A stretch of DNA of 64,000 bases from Clostridium estertheticum (GTDB lineage: Bacteria; Bacillota; Clostridia; Clostridiales; Clostridiaceae), in the NCBI RefSeq assembly GCF_011065935.2, contig NZ_JAAMNH020000001.1:2377001-2441000 (forward strand). Reading direction: 5' to 3'. Under the pieces are notes generated by a model, which ran no database searches, was not told the origin of the DNA, and worked only from the letters and a program-made list of their open reading frames with translations. Below, piece by piece: positions 8,262 to 17,005 of the stretch (its first letter is position 1; the number at the start of each line of letters is the position of its first letter). The translations under genes were made by a program, and so were the position numbers.

Positions 8262-9485
8262 ATGATTAAAATTAAAAAAGTAGTAGCATTAAGTGTTGGT
8301 TTGATTATGTCAGCCTCACTGTTCACTGGATGTTCAACTGATGGACTAGCGCTTATGAATGTTTTTAGTAAATCACAAACGATAAATTCTATGCAGAGTC
8401 AAACTGATATTTCGGTAAAAGTTTCAGGTTCTAATATGTCAGCGCACGAACAAGAAATGATGAGTACAATATTACCTATGATAAATGGAACGAAGATTTC
8501 TATGCTAACTAAAACTAATCAAAATAAAGAAAAAACAATTGCTAAAATGCAAAGTGATATGGTTTTACAATTAGGCCAAATGCCTAATCCTATAAACATG
8601 AGCGTCTGGGTTGATGTGGATACAACTGGAAAAAAACCTGTACTTAATGAAGTAATTAAAATGCCTCAATTGCTGAGTTCTCAACTTCCAAAGGAGTTAC
8701 AGGGCAAAGACTATATGGTAATGAATTTAGCCGATATGACAAATGCACCGGGTATGCCTCAAGCTGATTATAATAAACTAATGTCTTTTAGTAAAGAATT
8801 TCAACCTAAATTTCTTGATTTTATGGTTAAGTATGCAAAACAATTTAATCCAACTACAAATTATATTAAGCATGTAGGAAGCCAAAGCTTTTTAGAAAAT
8901 AGTAAAAAGCAGTCTATAGATATTTATGAAATAAAATTATCTGACAAGTCCTTTAAGGATTTAATGCACTATACTTTGAATAATCTTACTGAAAATACTG
9001 ATGCTATGAACTTTGTTAAGGAGTATATGACATCTATGATGTCAGTTTATGACCTAACTGATGCGCAAGTTAAAAGTAGTCAGGATGAAATGAACAAGGC
9101 GTTTGATAATTTAACAATTCAATGGCCACAACAACTTGCAAGTTTAAACAAAGCATTAGGTTCTCTTGATAATCTAAAAATACTTGGCGATAATGGAATT
9201 ACAATTAGGTATACTGTTAATGCTGATGGCTATATTATAAATGAAAAGGGAAACGCTGAATTTGTTGTTGATATACCTGGCATAATTAAATTAGTTGGAA
9301 ATTCTGAAAAAGCTAGCACTCCTAACAATCCAACTGGTAGATATACTATAGGTATAGCCTTTAATACTGATATGACTAATATCAATGGAGATGTTGATAT
9401 TGTATTCCCAAAGGTGAATTCAACTAATTCATTTAACTATACTGATATAATGAAGATGATTTCTACAGAATTACCGACTAAATAG
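8262..9485 (+). CDS. Putative exported lipoprotein, 407 residues
   Basis: The N terminus is a lipoprotein signal: MIKIKKVVALSVGLIMSAS then LFTGC, so Cys24 is the lipidation site. The mature protein is Met/Gln/Asn-rich and mostly polar, with helical stretches in the middle and a beta-rich C-terminal part. Similar proteins occur in clostridia, sometimes joined to copper-amine-oxidase-like stalk domains (recalled); no enzymatic motif is visible. The ATG at 8262 follows TAGGGGG, whereas the upstream ATG at 8229 has no site. It is monocistronic and ends in terminator repeat copy 3. Function is unknown. Confidence 0.7.
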   Translation: MIKIKKVVALSVGLIMSASLFTGCSTDGLALMNVFSKSQTINSMQSQTDISVKVSGSNMSAHEQEMMSTILPMINGTKISMLTKTNQNKEKTIAKMQSDMVLQLGQMPNPINMSVWVDVDTTGKKPVLNEVIKMPQLLSSQLPKELQGKDYMVMNLADMTNAPGMPQADYNKLMSFSKEFQPKFLDFMVKYAKQFNPTTNYIKHVGSQSFLENSKKQSIDIYEIKLSDKSFKDLMHYTLNNLTENTDAMNFVKEYMTSMMSVYDLTDAQVKSSQDEMNKAFDNLTIQWPQQLASLNKALGSLDNLKILGDNGITIRYTVNADGYIINEKGNAEFVVDIPGIIKLVGNSEKASTPNNPTGRYTIGIAFNTDMTNINGDVDIVFPKVNSTNSFNYTDIMKMISTELPTK

Positions 9486-9491
9486 AAAAAA

Positions 9492-9541
9492 ACGTCACAA
9501 ACAATAAAAGTTTGTGGCGTTTTTAGTTGTGACATATTGGG
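9492..9541 (+). repeat. Terminator-like repeat, copy 3
   Basis: The hairpin ACGTCACAAAC/GTTTGTGGCGT with T5 is identical to copies 1 and 2. The third arm (TTGTGAC) is kept, but the 24-bp 5' part (GTTAGTTCGC...) is missing. It is followed by GGAAAATAT, as is copy 1. It serves as terminator for the lipoprotein gene. Confidence 0.7.
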
Positions 9542-9786
9542 AAAATATTTCGACACAACTAAGGTACTCGAAAGGGTGATTTTTTTATATAAAAAAATTG
9601 GAGATGAGAAGCGGAGAAAACTCTAGAACAAAAATATAAAGAGTTAGAAAAGAAGCAGGTGTACTTGAAAGATCTCCAAGTGCAGCAAAGAATTTTTATG
9701 AAGATAGTAATAGGGATGCTTATAGTGATAGATTTGCAAAGACCTCTTGGGTAGAACAAATTTTTATTTAAAATTTAGATTTTAGA
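9542..9786 (+). other. Region with a degraded coding remnant
   Basis: From about 9622 a frame reads EQKYKELEKKQVYLKDL then becomes hydrophobic and stops near 9750, looking like the coiled-coil and membrane part of a lost gene. There is no start codon with a ribosome site and the frame is interrupted. No function is assigned. Confidence 0.25.
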
Positions 9787-9957
9787 TTAATGATAAAAAA
9801 ACACTACTGTACATGGGGGAACCCAGTGCAGTAGTGTTTTTTTACATTTTGGACAGGGCGGTAAAGTATCAGTATTATCATCTAATACTACTTTTTGTCC
9901 ACAAACTTTACAAATATATGTACCATTTCCGGGTTTTTCACCAGTTGAGTATGCCAC
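9787..9957 (-). CDS. Small zinc-ribbon protein with altered C terminus
   Basis: A 56-residue product from a GTG at 9957 with GAGGTG 8 bases upstream. It reads MAYSTGEKPGNGTYICKVCG, then a CPKC knuckle: two CxxC pairs 20-odd residues apart, a classic zinc ribbon. Clostridial relatives usually end shortly after the second CxxC. Here the frame runs on through a terminator hairpin (TLLHWVPPCTVVFFYH), so the normal stop seems to have been lost or moved. It probably binds one Zn and is cytoplasmic. Its role is unknown. Confidence 0.6.
   Translation of the reverse strand: MAYSTGEKPGNGTYICKVCGQKVVLDDNTDTLPPCPKCKKTLLHWVPPCTVVFFYH
9798..9840. terminator. Bidirectional terminator inside the zinc-ribbon 3' end
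   Basis: AAAACACTACTG and CAGTAGTGTTTT form a perfect 12-bp stem, with T runs on both strands. It lies within the last ~14 codons of the zinc-ribbon frame. Confidence 0.65.
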
Positions 9958-10027
9958 AAATAATTCACCTCTTTCTTTTTATTAAATTATTGTTAATGTG
10001 ATTTTAGCCTTGTGGTAAGCAGAATTT

Positions 10028-10966
10028 TTATAAAGTATCTTTTATTACTCTGATTGCATTTTTATAAAGTATTTTCTCTATTTCTGCTTCTGAGAAATGA
10101 TTTCGCTGAAGCCCTAAAATTAGTTTGTTAATTTGTCCAATATTTTCTATTTGAAGTCCATCGCTTATACCATCAAAATCTGTTCCTATTGCTATAACGT
10201 CTATTCCACCTACATTTTTAATGTGACTTATATGCGTTACCATTTCTTCTACTCTACTTAAAGGCTCTGTTCCTAAAAATGATTTTTCAAAATTAATTCC
10301 CATTATACCGCCTTTATCTGCAAGAATTTTTATCATTTCATCACTAAGATTTCTGCAATGAGACGTAATGCTACGTGCATTAGAATGAGAAGCTACGAAA
10401 GGTTTAGAAGAAAGTTTAGCAACATCATAAAAACCTTTATCTGAGAGATGAGAAACGTCTATAATCATACCTAGACTATTCATCTCTTTGACTACTTCTT
10501 TTCCAAAGGAAGTTAAACCCTGCAGGTTATACTGTGCCTTACTGCTTGGAAACCCAATTTCATTGGGATAATTCCATGTGAGTGTAATAAGCCTTATTCC
10601 CAATTGATAAAATCTTTTAAGGTTATCAATCTCTCCTTTTAGAACTCCGCCTTCTTCAATGGCAAGAAAAGCAGACAGTTTTCCCTGTTCGTTGTTATCT
10701 ATCATAGCTTTATAGTTTTTTGCTATTGCTATTTGCTCTTTATTTTTTTCTAATTCCCTAAAGAATTTATTTGCCATTTTCATGCAATATGCAAAAGGAT
10801 CTTCAAATTCTTTTAAATCTACAAAAAGTGCAAAAAACTGTGCCAGTGAATTTGCTTGTTTTAACTTATTTATATCTACACTAAATTCATTTACTGCTAT
10901 TCCAAATCGTTCTTCATCCTCCATACACTTTAAAATGGTATCACAATGCAAATCAATTAACATCAT
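10028..10966 (-). CDS. Membrane dipeptidase family (peptidase M19)
   Basis: A 312-residue zinc-dependent dipeptidase of the renal dipeptidase type. The first metal-binding HxD is in IDLHCDT near the N terminus; EEGG (about 115-120), DVSHLSD and ASHSNAR carry the other metal and substrate residues; the late IGTDFDGI block is also typical. Bacterial members hydrolyse dipeptides, including D-amino-acid-containing ones. It lies 51 bp downstream of an L,D-transpeptidase gene in the same direction, so a role in peptidoglycan peptide turnover is a reasonable inference. Its start is preceded by GGAGAG. Confidence 0.88.
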   Translation of the reverse strand: MMLIDLHCDTILKCMEDEERFGIAVNEFSVDINKLKQANSLAQFFALFVDLKEFEDPFAYCMKMANKFFRELEKNKEQIAIAKNYKAMIDNNEQGKLSAFLAIEEGGVLKGEIDNLKRFYQLGIRLITLTWNYPNEIGFPSSKAQYNLQGLTSFGKEVVKEMNSLGMIIDVSHLSDKGFYDVAKLSSKPFVASHSNARSITSHCRNLSDEMIKILADKGGIMGINFEKSFLGTEPLSRVEEMVTHISHIKNVGGIDVIAIGTDFDGISDGLQIENIGQINKLILGLQRNHFSEAEIEKILYKNAIRVIKDTL

Positions 10967-11017
10967 AAAAACACTCTCCTTATCTATATAAAATATTAAT
11001 AAGTAGTTAATTCAGTC

Positions 11018-12436
11018 CTAGTAACAAATAACCGGAGTACCAGTCTCAATATTATCAAATATAGTTTGTGCTAAAATAGGTGGTGAATTTATACAGCCAT
11101 GAGAACCATTTGTCAAATATATATTTCCACCGAAGGCATCCCTCCAAATTGCATCATGTATACCAATTCCACCATTAAAGGGCAAAAAAACGTTGACAGT
11201 CACACTGTAGCCTTCTCCCTTTAATATATAATTTTTTTCTTTATATTGTACTCTATAAACACCAGTAGGTGTTGGATGTTTTTTGCTTACATCACCAGAA
11301 ACGAAATCACCTTGTATAATAAGAGAACCGTTCTTATAAAACCATAAATGCTGTTTTGCTATATTAATTTCCACGTAGGTATTCCCGATATCATTGATAT
11401 TATGAGATATAGCTGTTTGGATATAACGCGGTTCTTTTGCTATAGTTTGTCCACTTTTTATAGCCACAATTAAATCTTTAACTTCCCCTTTACGGTCAAC
11501 TAGCCATCCATAATTACCACCACTGACGTTTATAGTTGTACCGAGTGATGTAACAAATTCTCTTTGCTTTCCAAATGTTTCATAATTACTGTCTAGTTTA
11601 TTTAGATAATCTTTCATTTCCTTTTCATCAAATGAAATTTCAAGATTTTCGTTAACTCCAAGCCATTTATGTATTATAGAACCATCTAAAACTTCATTAC
11701 CACCATTGAAGGTATAAGTAATTTTTGAAGCTAAATATTTATTTAGCAAAGATTTAGTAGCTATAACTTCTTTGGAACTTGAAGTATATTTGGGATTTAC
11801 ATAGTTATTTGACCTATCCAAATTTAAGGTTGTTTCTCCTTTGAGAATTGCATTAACTATATTTGCATATAAAGTCTTGCTATTTACTTTATTCCCAATA
11901 ACTTCATTTACAATTACATAGCCGTTATCTAAATATTTAAAGCTAGCATTTTGAGGTTCAATTTCTTTCTTGATATCAAAACAAGAGAGATCATCAAAAC
12001 GTTCTTTTAAGAGTTTTTTATCATAGGTCACCATACCGTTTATTTCAGAAGGTTTTTGATTGATAATCCCATGAATCCACATAAAAGAACTCTGGTTGTC
12101 TTTTAAAACTTGAATTTTACCATTTGCATTATATTTAAGTCCAATGTCATCAGACTTGATTTGTTCTTTCACACCGTTTCGTTCTTGAAGTTCAAGTGTA
12201 TAAGTTTCGCTTTTTAATAATATTTCTTTATTTAATTCCGCTACTGTTTTACCAGAAGCATTAATGCCATTAATTACAGAACCAAAGTAAAAATGAGTGC
12301 TAAAATATGCTGATGTACCCAAATATAAGACAAGTAAAATAAAAGCAGAAATTATACTAATCTTCATAAGTTTGTTGAGTTTTATTGTTTGTATTTCCGT
12401 TGTAAATTTATTGTGGTTTATAGGTTGTATTTGCAT
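11018..12436 (-). CDS. L,D-transpeptidase (YkuD) with peptidoglycan-binding domains
   Basis: A 472-residue membrane-anchored cell-wall cross-linking enzyme. One membrane segment (IISAFILLVLYLGTSAYF, about 27-45) follows a short cytoplasmic tail. Next come two PG_binding_4-type repeats (about 55-320), and then the YkuD catalytic domain from about 350. The catalytic block is GIGIHDAIW...SHGCINSPP, with the nucleophile Cys448. It forms 3-3 cross-links between peptidoglycan stems outside the cell. GAGGTGCCTC precedes the ATG. It is first gene of a two-gene unit with the M19 dipeptidase. Confidence 0.9.
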   Translation of the reverse strand: MQIQPINHNKFTTEIQTIKLNKLMKISIISAFILLVLYLGTSAYFSTHFYFGSVINGINASGKTVAELNKEILLKSETYTLELQERNGVKEQIKSDDIGLKYNANGKIQVLKDNQSSFMWIHGIINQKPSEINGMVTYDKKLLKERFDDLSCFDIKKEIEPQNASFKYLDNGYVIVNEVIGNKVNSKTLYANIVNAILKGETTLNLDRSNNYVNPKYTSSSKEVIATKSLLNKYLASKITYTFNGGNEVLDGSIIHKWLGVNENLEISFDEKEMKDYLNKLDSNYETFGKQREFVTSLGTTINVSGGNYGWLVDRKGEVKDLIVAIKSGQTIAKEPRYIQTAISHNINDIGNTYVEINIAKQHLWFYKNGSLIIQGDFVSGDVSKKHPTPTGVYRVQYKEKNYILKGEGYSVTVNVFLPFNGGIGIHDAIWRDAFGGNIYLTNGSHGCINSPPILAQTIFDNIETGTPVICY

Positions 12437-12939
12437 GAGGCACCTCTTTTAATTAATTTTCATATATAAGTTTATCATTTTAATTTTTCCTTGTATCTCA
12501 TTTATGAGTTGAACTTTTTTCAAGTTATATAATTACAATGTTTTTTTCTTTTCTTGTGTAATTTTAGCATCAGCGTCCTTTTTAGCTTATTGAGTTAACT
12601 ATTCTTTTGGTTCACTCAAAATAAATTATGAATTTTATATTAAGTCTATATTAATATAGCATATATTTTAATAATAAATCAATCTAAAAAGACAATAAAG
12701 TACATATATAAAATATAAATAAAACTCCTCGGAAATGTTGGCGGGTAACAATGTGCATATAGGAAATTCGCGACCTTCATAAAATCCTCGAGGGTTATGA
12801 ATGAATTGTAAAGTGAGGGTTTTAAAAAAGCATGCTAAGTCGACATTTGTTAGAAACTTAATTTGGTTTGCTAGTTTTATGTTATAATTTGTTAATATTA
12901 AAAAAATAAATTCATTATTTATGAAGGGTGGACTAAATT
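12437..12939. other. Long intergenic region with GC-richer structured patch
   Basis: Mostly AT-rich upstream DNA of the L,D-transpeptidase gene. Around 12725-12835 the base composition changes: CTCCTCGGAAATG...GGCGGG, then a hairpin TTCATAA-(AA)TCC-TCGA-GGG-TTATGAA at 12776-12801. No known riboswitch consensus was recognised. No gene is seen. Confidence 0.35.
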
Positions 12940-13110
12940 ATGAGATTAATTGCATTAGTTAGTGGAGGTGGGATTACTTCAGAGAGTAGACATACTACAA
13001 GTTATCTGATTGATACAGGAGAAAAAACTGTTTGCAGTTTTTTTATCTTGGGACGCAAGAGTAAAATGTGGTGCAATAAAATTTATTTATATAATAGGAT
13101 GTCTGAATAG
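12940..13110 (+). CDS. Doubtful 56-residue frame before the channel gene
   Basis: ATG at 12940 follows AAGGGTGGA at suitable distance and opens MRLIALVSGGGITSESRH. The frame then passes through AAAAACTG-TTTG-CAGTTTTT (13023-13041), a T-tailed hairpin, before stopping at 13108. A translated start followed by a terminator looks like a leader or a truncated gene rather than a full protein. No family is recognised. Confidence 0.3.
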   Translation: MRLIALVSGGGITSESRHTTSYLIDTGEKTVCSFFILGRKSKMWCNKIYLYNRMSE

Positions 13111-13137
13111 ACATGGATAAAGATGGAGATGATTGAA

Positions 13138-13905
13138 ATGATTAAGATTAATTTAATAAAAAATCGAAATTTTGTAGCAGTTTATGAAATATTGATGGCT
13201 CTATTGGCTTTAGTTGTTGTTGCCATTCTAATAATTGAGTTATCATATAATTTACCACAAAATATTATTATTATATTTTCAATTATTGATAATATAGTAG
13301 TAGGTATTTTCGCTATAGACTATTTTACAAGACTATTTTTAGCTAAAGATAAAGCCAAGTTTTTTAAGAGTAATATTATTGATTTAATTTCGATTATCCC
13401 ATTCAATACAGTATTTCAGTCAGTTAGAATATTAAGGTTATCAAAACTACTAAAGTTTACTAAGGTATTTAGGTCGGGTGCATTGATTTTAAAGTTTAGA
13501 AAATATATGGATAAATTTTTAAAAACAAATAACTTTAATTATATTATTTGGATAACTTTATCTACATTAATTATAGGTGCTATTGGAATACATTTTACAG
13601 AAGGTATAACATTTGGAAATGCGCTATGGTGGAGTTTTGTTACCATAACCACTGTAGGATACGGTGACATTTCTCCACAAACTCCGATAGGAAGAATTAT
13701 TGCGGGAATAATAATGCTAACAGGTATTGGATTTCTGGGTATGCTAACTGCAACTATAGCTACATTTTTTCTAAAAGGAAATGATAGTACAAGCTATAAA
13801 AATCAAACAATTGAAGATATTAAAGCAAGATTAGATAATTTTGATCAATTAAATATTGAAGACATAAATAATATCCATAACGTACTTATAGCATTAAAAA
13901 AATAG
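13138..13905 (+). CDS. Voltage-gated-type potassium channel, six-TM
   Basis: A 255-residue K+ channel subunit. Four N-terminal membrane segments include an S4-like helix with spaced Arg/Lys (SVRILRLSKLLKFTKVFR, about 99-116). The pore loop follows with the selectivity filter TVGYGD at 172-177, and then S6. The C-terminal ~40 residues are a short charged helix, which may be a tetramerisation coiled coil. It assembles as a tetramer in the plasma membrane. The ATG at 13138 is chosen because GGAG at 13125-13128 lies 9 bases upstream; earlier ATGs lack a site. It is monocistronic. Confidence 0.88.
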   Translation: MIKINLIKNRNFVAVYEILMALLALVVVAILIIELSYNLPQNIIIIFSIIDNIVVGIFAIDYFTRLFLAKDKAKFFKSNIIDLISIIPFNTVFQSVRILRLSKLLKFTKVFRSGALILKFRKYMDKFLKTNNFNYIIWITLSTLIIGAIGIHFTEGITFGNALWWSFVTITTVGYGDISPQTPIGRIIAGIIMLTGIGFLGMLTATIATFFLKGNDSTSYKNQTIEDIKARLDNFDQLNIEDINNIHNVLIALKK

Positions 13906-14148
13906 ATAATGTATCTATTTATAGTATTAATTAGCAAATATGAACTTCCAGTTAGCTAAATTATTCTATTATTTTCGATTATAGGCTAATACAATTAGAT
14001 TGTAAAGTTTTTAGAGAAAAAGATTAGGATATTTATAATAAGGAAATCGGCCGATGCCGAAATATAATAAGATATTTATTGTAGTATTTTTAAATATATG
14101 GTAAGGTCTTAATTGGAATTATAAGAAACTTATTAGGGGGATTTATTA

Positions 14149-14976
14149 ATGGAAAAATTTATAAAACATATCGTGGGATTTAGAACCAATACTAAGTCAA
14201 AAATAATAGTGGCTTTAGTATATTACAGTTACTGCATATATTCAATTCCAAGTAGAAGCATTGTATCATCAGTTATAGGGTTTGCACTTCCTTTTATATT
14301 CTTTGCTTTAAAAGATAAAGGTGATGCACAAAAAAAAGAAAAAGAGATTAAGTCGGGAAAATTTGTTGAATCAATTAAGCCTATTGAAATCAATAAACCA
14401 ATTGTATTGACTAAATTACTTAAGAGAACAGTTATTGCAGGTATAGTAGTGTTACTTGGACTTGGTATGTACTCAAATTCAGTTCAAAATAAAAAAGATT
14501 TAGTATACGCAGTTGAACAAAAGGCTATAGCGACTAAACAAGCTAAAATTGATGTAGAAGCTAAGAGGGTTGCGGATGCTAAAGCCTTAGAAGCTAAGAA
14601 GATCGCAGACGTCCAAGCTATAAGGGATAAAGAGATAGCTAGGTTACAAGTTATTGAAGACACAAAGATAGCCGATGAACAACATGCTAAAGCTGAATCA
14701 GAAGCAAAAATACAAGCAGAAGCGCAGCTTAAGGCTCAACAAGAAGTCGATAAAACAGCAATAGCAGTAGCTAATAATAGTAATAGTGTAGCTGCATCAA
14801 AACCAGTTTCAAAACAAACCAATAGTGGAGTAATGGTTTGGTTATCAGCAACAGGAAGCAAATATCATTCAATAAATAATTGTGGTAAAATGAATCCAGA
14901 TAATGCTACGCAAGTTACTTTAGAGGAAGCTAAAATTAGTTATAGTCCATGTTCTAAATGTAGTCCACCTCAATAA
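14149..14976 (+). CDS. Membrane-anchored coiled-coil protein with C-terminal Cys motif
   Basis: A 275-residue protein. Two hydrophobic segments (about 17-48 and 97-112) are followed by a long Ala/Lys/Glu coiled coil (about 118-205) and a linker. A compact C-terminal domain follows: ATGSKYHSINNCGKMNP...LEEAKISYSPCSKCSPP. That last module (KYH-x-C ... EA...Y.PC.KC.PP) is common at the ends of clostridial surface and nuclease proteins and looks metal-binding, with three Cys and one His. The orientation of the coiled coil cannot be fixed by eye. TAGGGGG precedes the start. Function is unknown. Confidence 0.65.
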   Translation: MEKFIKHIVGFRTNTKSKIIVALVYYSYCIYSIPSRSIVSSVIGFALPFIFFALKDKGDAQKKEKEIKSGKFVESIKPIEINKPIVLTKLLKRTVIAGIVVLLGLGMYSNSVQNKKDLVYAVEQKAIATKQAKIDVEAKRVADAKALEAKKIADVQAIRDKEIARLQVIEDTKIADEQHAKAESEAKIQAEAQLKAQQEVDKTAIAVANNSNSVAASKPVSKQTNSGVMVWLSATGSKYHSINNCGKMNPDNATQVTLEEAKISYSPCSKCSPPQ

Positions 14977-14983
14977 TATGTAA

Positions 14984-15032
14984 GGATTTAGATATAAGGC
15001 TTAGTATATAAATATACTGAGTTTTATTTTTT
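14984..15032 (+). terminator. Hairpin B of the two-copy hairpin family
   Basis: ATAAGGCTTAGTATA pairs with TATACTGAGTTTTAT around TAAA and is followed by a run of T residues, so this copy is a good terminator for the preceding gene. It is homologous to 2377-2424 with a compensatory base-pair change. Confidence 0.65.
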
Positions 15033-15223
15033 TATTTATGAGATTAATAATAAAGACATTACAATAGCAAACATAAACTTACAGTTCAAGATTTCTTTAT
15101 ATCCAATTTAAGACAATAATGGTATGATTAAATAAATGATGTTTACATTGTGCAATATAATAAGTTCTTTAAATGAAGTAAGCAACTAAATAAAACAGTT
15201 TTCAATTTTATGGAGGTAAACCT

Positions 15224-16087
15224 ATGAGAAAAATTATTTTATTAACAGAGAGCGGAGCTGATATGCCATTAGACTTAGTTAAATTACATAATATTAAGGT
15301 AGTTCCTATGCATGTAATAATGGGGGATAAATCTTATGCAGATGGTTCAATAGCGGTATCACAGGTGTATGATTATTATCAAAGAACTAAAAAAGTACCA
15401 TCAACATCAGCAACAAATCCAGATGAATATCAGCATGTATTTAAAAGAATAACAGAAGAAAATTCTGGTTGTATTATTATTCATGTTGGATATTCATCGA
15501 AACCATCTTGCTCATACCAAAATTCAATCATTGCTTCAGAGGGAATGGAAAATATTTATCATGCTGATGCATTGAATGTTACTGGTGGTTTGGCAGCAAT
15601 TGTTTTGAAAGCAGCTGAACTTATAGAAAAACATCCAGATATGCTGCCTAATGATTTAGTTAAAAATATTGAGAGTTATGCAGCTAAAGCAAGAGTATCT
15701 TTTATCCCTGGTGATCTTGTATATTTGAAGGCAGGAGGACGTGTATCCAATGCGGCCTACTTGGGGGGGACATTGCTACAACTAAAACCACTGATTGAAA
15801 TTGTGAATGGAGAACTAGTTTCAACCCAAAAGTATCGTGGTAAAATTGGTAATATTGTAGAGAAATATATGAAAGAATATATTGGCAAATACCATATGGA
15901 TAAAGAACAGATTTATCTTATATATTCTTTGGGCATTGAAGAACACATAAAACAACATATGGAACAAATTGCAAAAGTGGAAGGCTTTAAAAAAATTATA
16001 TGGATTCAAGCGGGATGTATGATTTCAGCTCATAGTGGTCCTGGAGCTATTGGAATAGCAGCATTTGAAAACATGAGTTCTAAATGA
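15224..16087 (+). CDS. DegV-family fatty-acid-binding protein
   Basis: A 287-residue cytoplasmic protein of the DegV family, whose members bind a single fatty acid; in Firmicutes FakB proteins present it to the kinase FakA. The opening IILLTESGADMP is the family N-terminal motif. Further typical blocks are STSATNPDEY (about 66-75), GGLAAIVLKAAE, and YLKAGGRVSNAAYLGGTLLQLKPL (about 167-190). A GGAGGT site sits 8 bases before the ATG and TGGTATGATT upstream may be its extended -10. It stands alone here; no fakA neighbour is visible. Confidence 0.88.
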   Translation: MRKIILLTESGADMPLDLVKLHNIKVVPMHVIMGDKSYADGSIAVSQVYDYYQRTKKVPSTSATNPDEYQHVFKRITEENSGCIIIHVGYSSKPSCSYQNSIIASEGMENIYHADALNVTGGLAAIVLKAAELIEKHPDMLPNDLVKNIESYAAKARVSFIPGDLVYLKAGGRVSNAAYLGGTLLQLKPLIEIVNGELVSTQKYRGKIGNIVEKYMKEYIGKYHMDKEQIYLIYSLGIEEHIKQHMEQIAKVEGFKKIIWIQAGCMISAHSGPGAIGIAAFENMSSK

Positions 16088-16167
16088 AAATATTTTAGGA
16101 CAGAAATTAGTGTAATTAAAGTACGGCAAGGATTTGAGGCTAATAATAATATAAGAAAAAATATAAA

Positions 16168-16198
16168 AGTAGCCAATCTCTTGAGGAGAATGGCTACT
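16168..16198 (-). terminator. Terminator of the Met/His-rich gene
   Basis: AGTAGCCA and TGGCTACT pair with inner CTC/GAG; on the minus strand the stem is followed by TTTTATATTTTTTC. Confidence 0.55.
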
Positions 16199-16269
16199 AA
16201 CTATCGCTTAATTCATTAGTACGCTATACGATGACTGGGCTCATTTCATAATGTTATTAGCCGCTAATC

Positions 16270-16884
16270 CTAATATCCATGATGGGATCCATGATCGGAT
16301 CCATGATGGAATCCATGATGGAATCCATGATCGAATTCATGATCGAATCCATGATCGAATCCATGATCGAATCCATGATCGAATCCATGATCGAACATTC
16401 TTCTCCGTCTTCTTCTTCCAAGTAAATCTCTGATAAACAATATTCTAGTTAAATCCTCAATTGGACCTCTTCTGCCTATCCCGAGTATTTGTCTCATATC
16501 ATTATTATCATTTCGATCATCGTCATCCTTATGGTGCTCTTCGTACTTGTCACATATTTCTTTACACATATGATCCATTTCTTCCTTACTAGGGCAATAC
16601 ATTGTACCATGCATGGACTCCATCATATCACAATGATGCTTTACCATGGGATGTATCCTCATATAAATCTTAGGATACATGTTTTTTAAATCTTTATCAT
16701 CTTCATCATGCATTGGCATACACATCATAGGCATACACATCATAGACATACACATCATAGGCATACTCATCATAGGCATATCATTCATGGGCATATCCGT
16801 CATAGGCATATCTGTCATAGGCATATCCTTCATGGGAATATTTTGTCCAAGATTTTCATAATCTTTACTACGATAGTTGTACAT
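16270..16884 (-). CDS. Met- and His-repeat protein, probable spore coat component
   Basis: A 204-residue protein built of low-complexity ends around a conserved-looking core. Residues ~15-58 are Met-rich repeats (MPMTD, MPMMC). The core, YPKIYMRIHPMVKHHCDMM...CKEICDKYEEH, resembles a helical motif seen in small clostridial coat-type proteins (recalled). An RRRRRR stretch leads to a C-terminal run of FDHG tetrapeptides. Met, His and Cys richness predicts copper or other soft-metal binding. The ATG at 16884 has GGAGGT just upstream. A coat role is inferred from the Tgl cross-linking gene about 120 bp upstream on the same strand. Confidence 0.6.
   Translation of the reverse strand: MYNYRSKDYENLGQNIPMKDMPMTDMPMTDMPMNDMPMMSMPMMCMSMMCMPMMCMPMHDEDDKDLKNMYPKIYMRIHPMVKHHCDMMESMHGTMYCPSKEEMDHMCKEICDKYEEHHKDDDDRNDNNDMRQILGIGRRGPIEDLTRILFIRDLLGRRRRRRMFDHGFDHGFDHGFDHGFDHEFDHGFHHGFHHGSDHGSHHGY
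16275..16394 (-). repeat. Ten 12-bp tandem repeats encoding FDHG units
   Basis: Ten consecutive 12-base units of the form ATCCATGATCGA (plus strand), with few changes, give in-frame Gly-Phe/Ser/His-Asp/His-His tetrapeptides at the end of the coat-like protein. Units at 16347-16394 are identical, implying recent slippage. Copy number probably varies between strains. Confidence 0.85.
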
Positions 16885-17005
16885 AAGTACCTCCAAAATA
16901 ATATTCACCATTTATATTATTCTGTTATCATTGTTTTGTTACAATAGCTGTCTTATTACCTTGCACTATCCATAACGTATACCAATAGGGTAGGTAGCAC
17001 TAGAT

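Noticed and set aside
13052..13066. Possible c-di-GMP (GEMM) riboswitch, because of GGGACGCAAGAG
   Set aside because: Only this short stretch matches; the companion conserved blocks and stems are not found around it.
16275..16394. CRISPR-like tandem repeats
   Set aside because: Units are 12 bp, contiguous, without spacers and in frame with a protein, so they are a coding repeat.
16679..16947. Plus-strand frames rich in His/Ile (WHTHHRHTHHRH type) over the coat gene
   Set aside because: They are the antisense reading of the Met-repeat DNA, have no ribosome site, and the minus-strand gene has a clear GGAGGT start and a sensible core.
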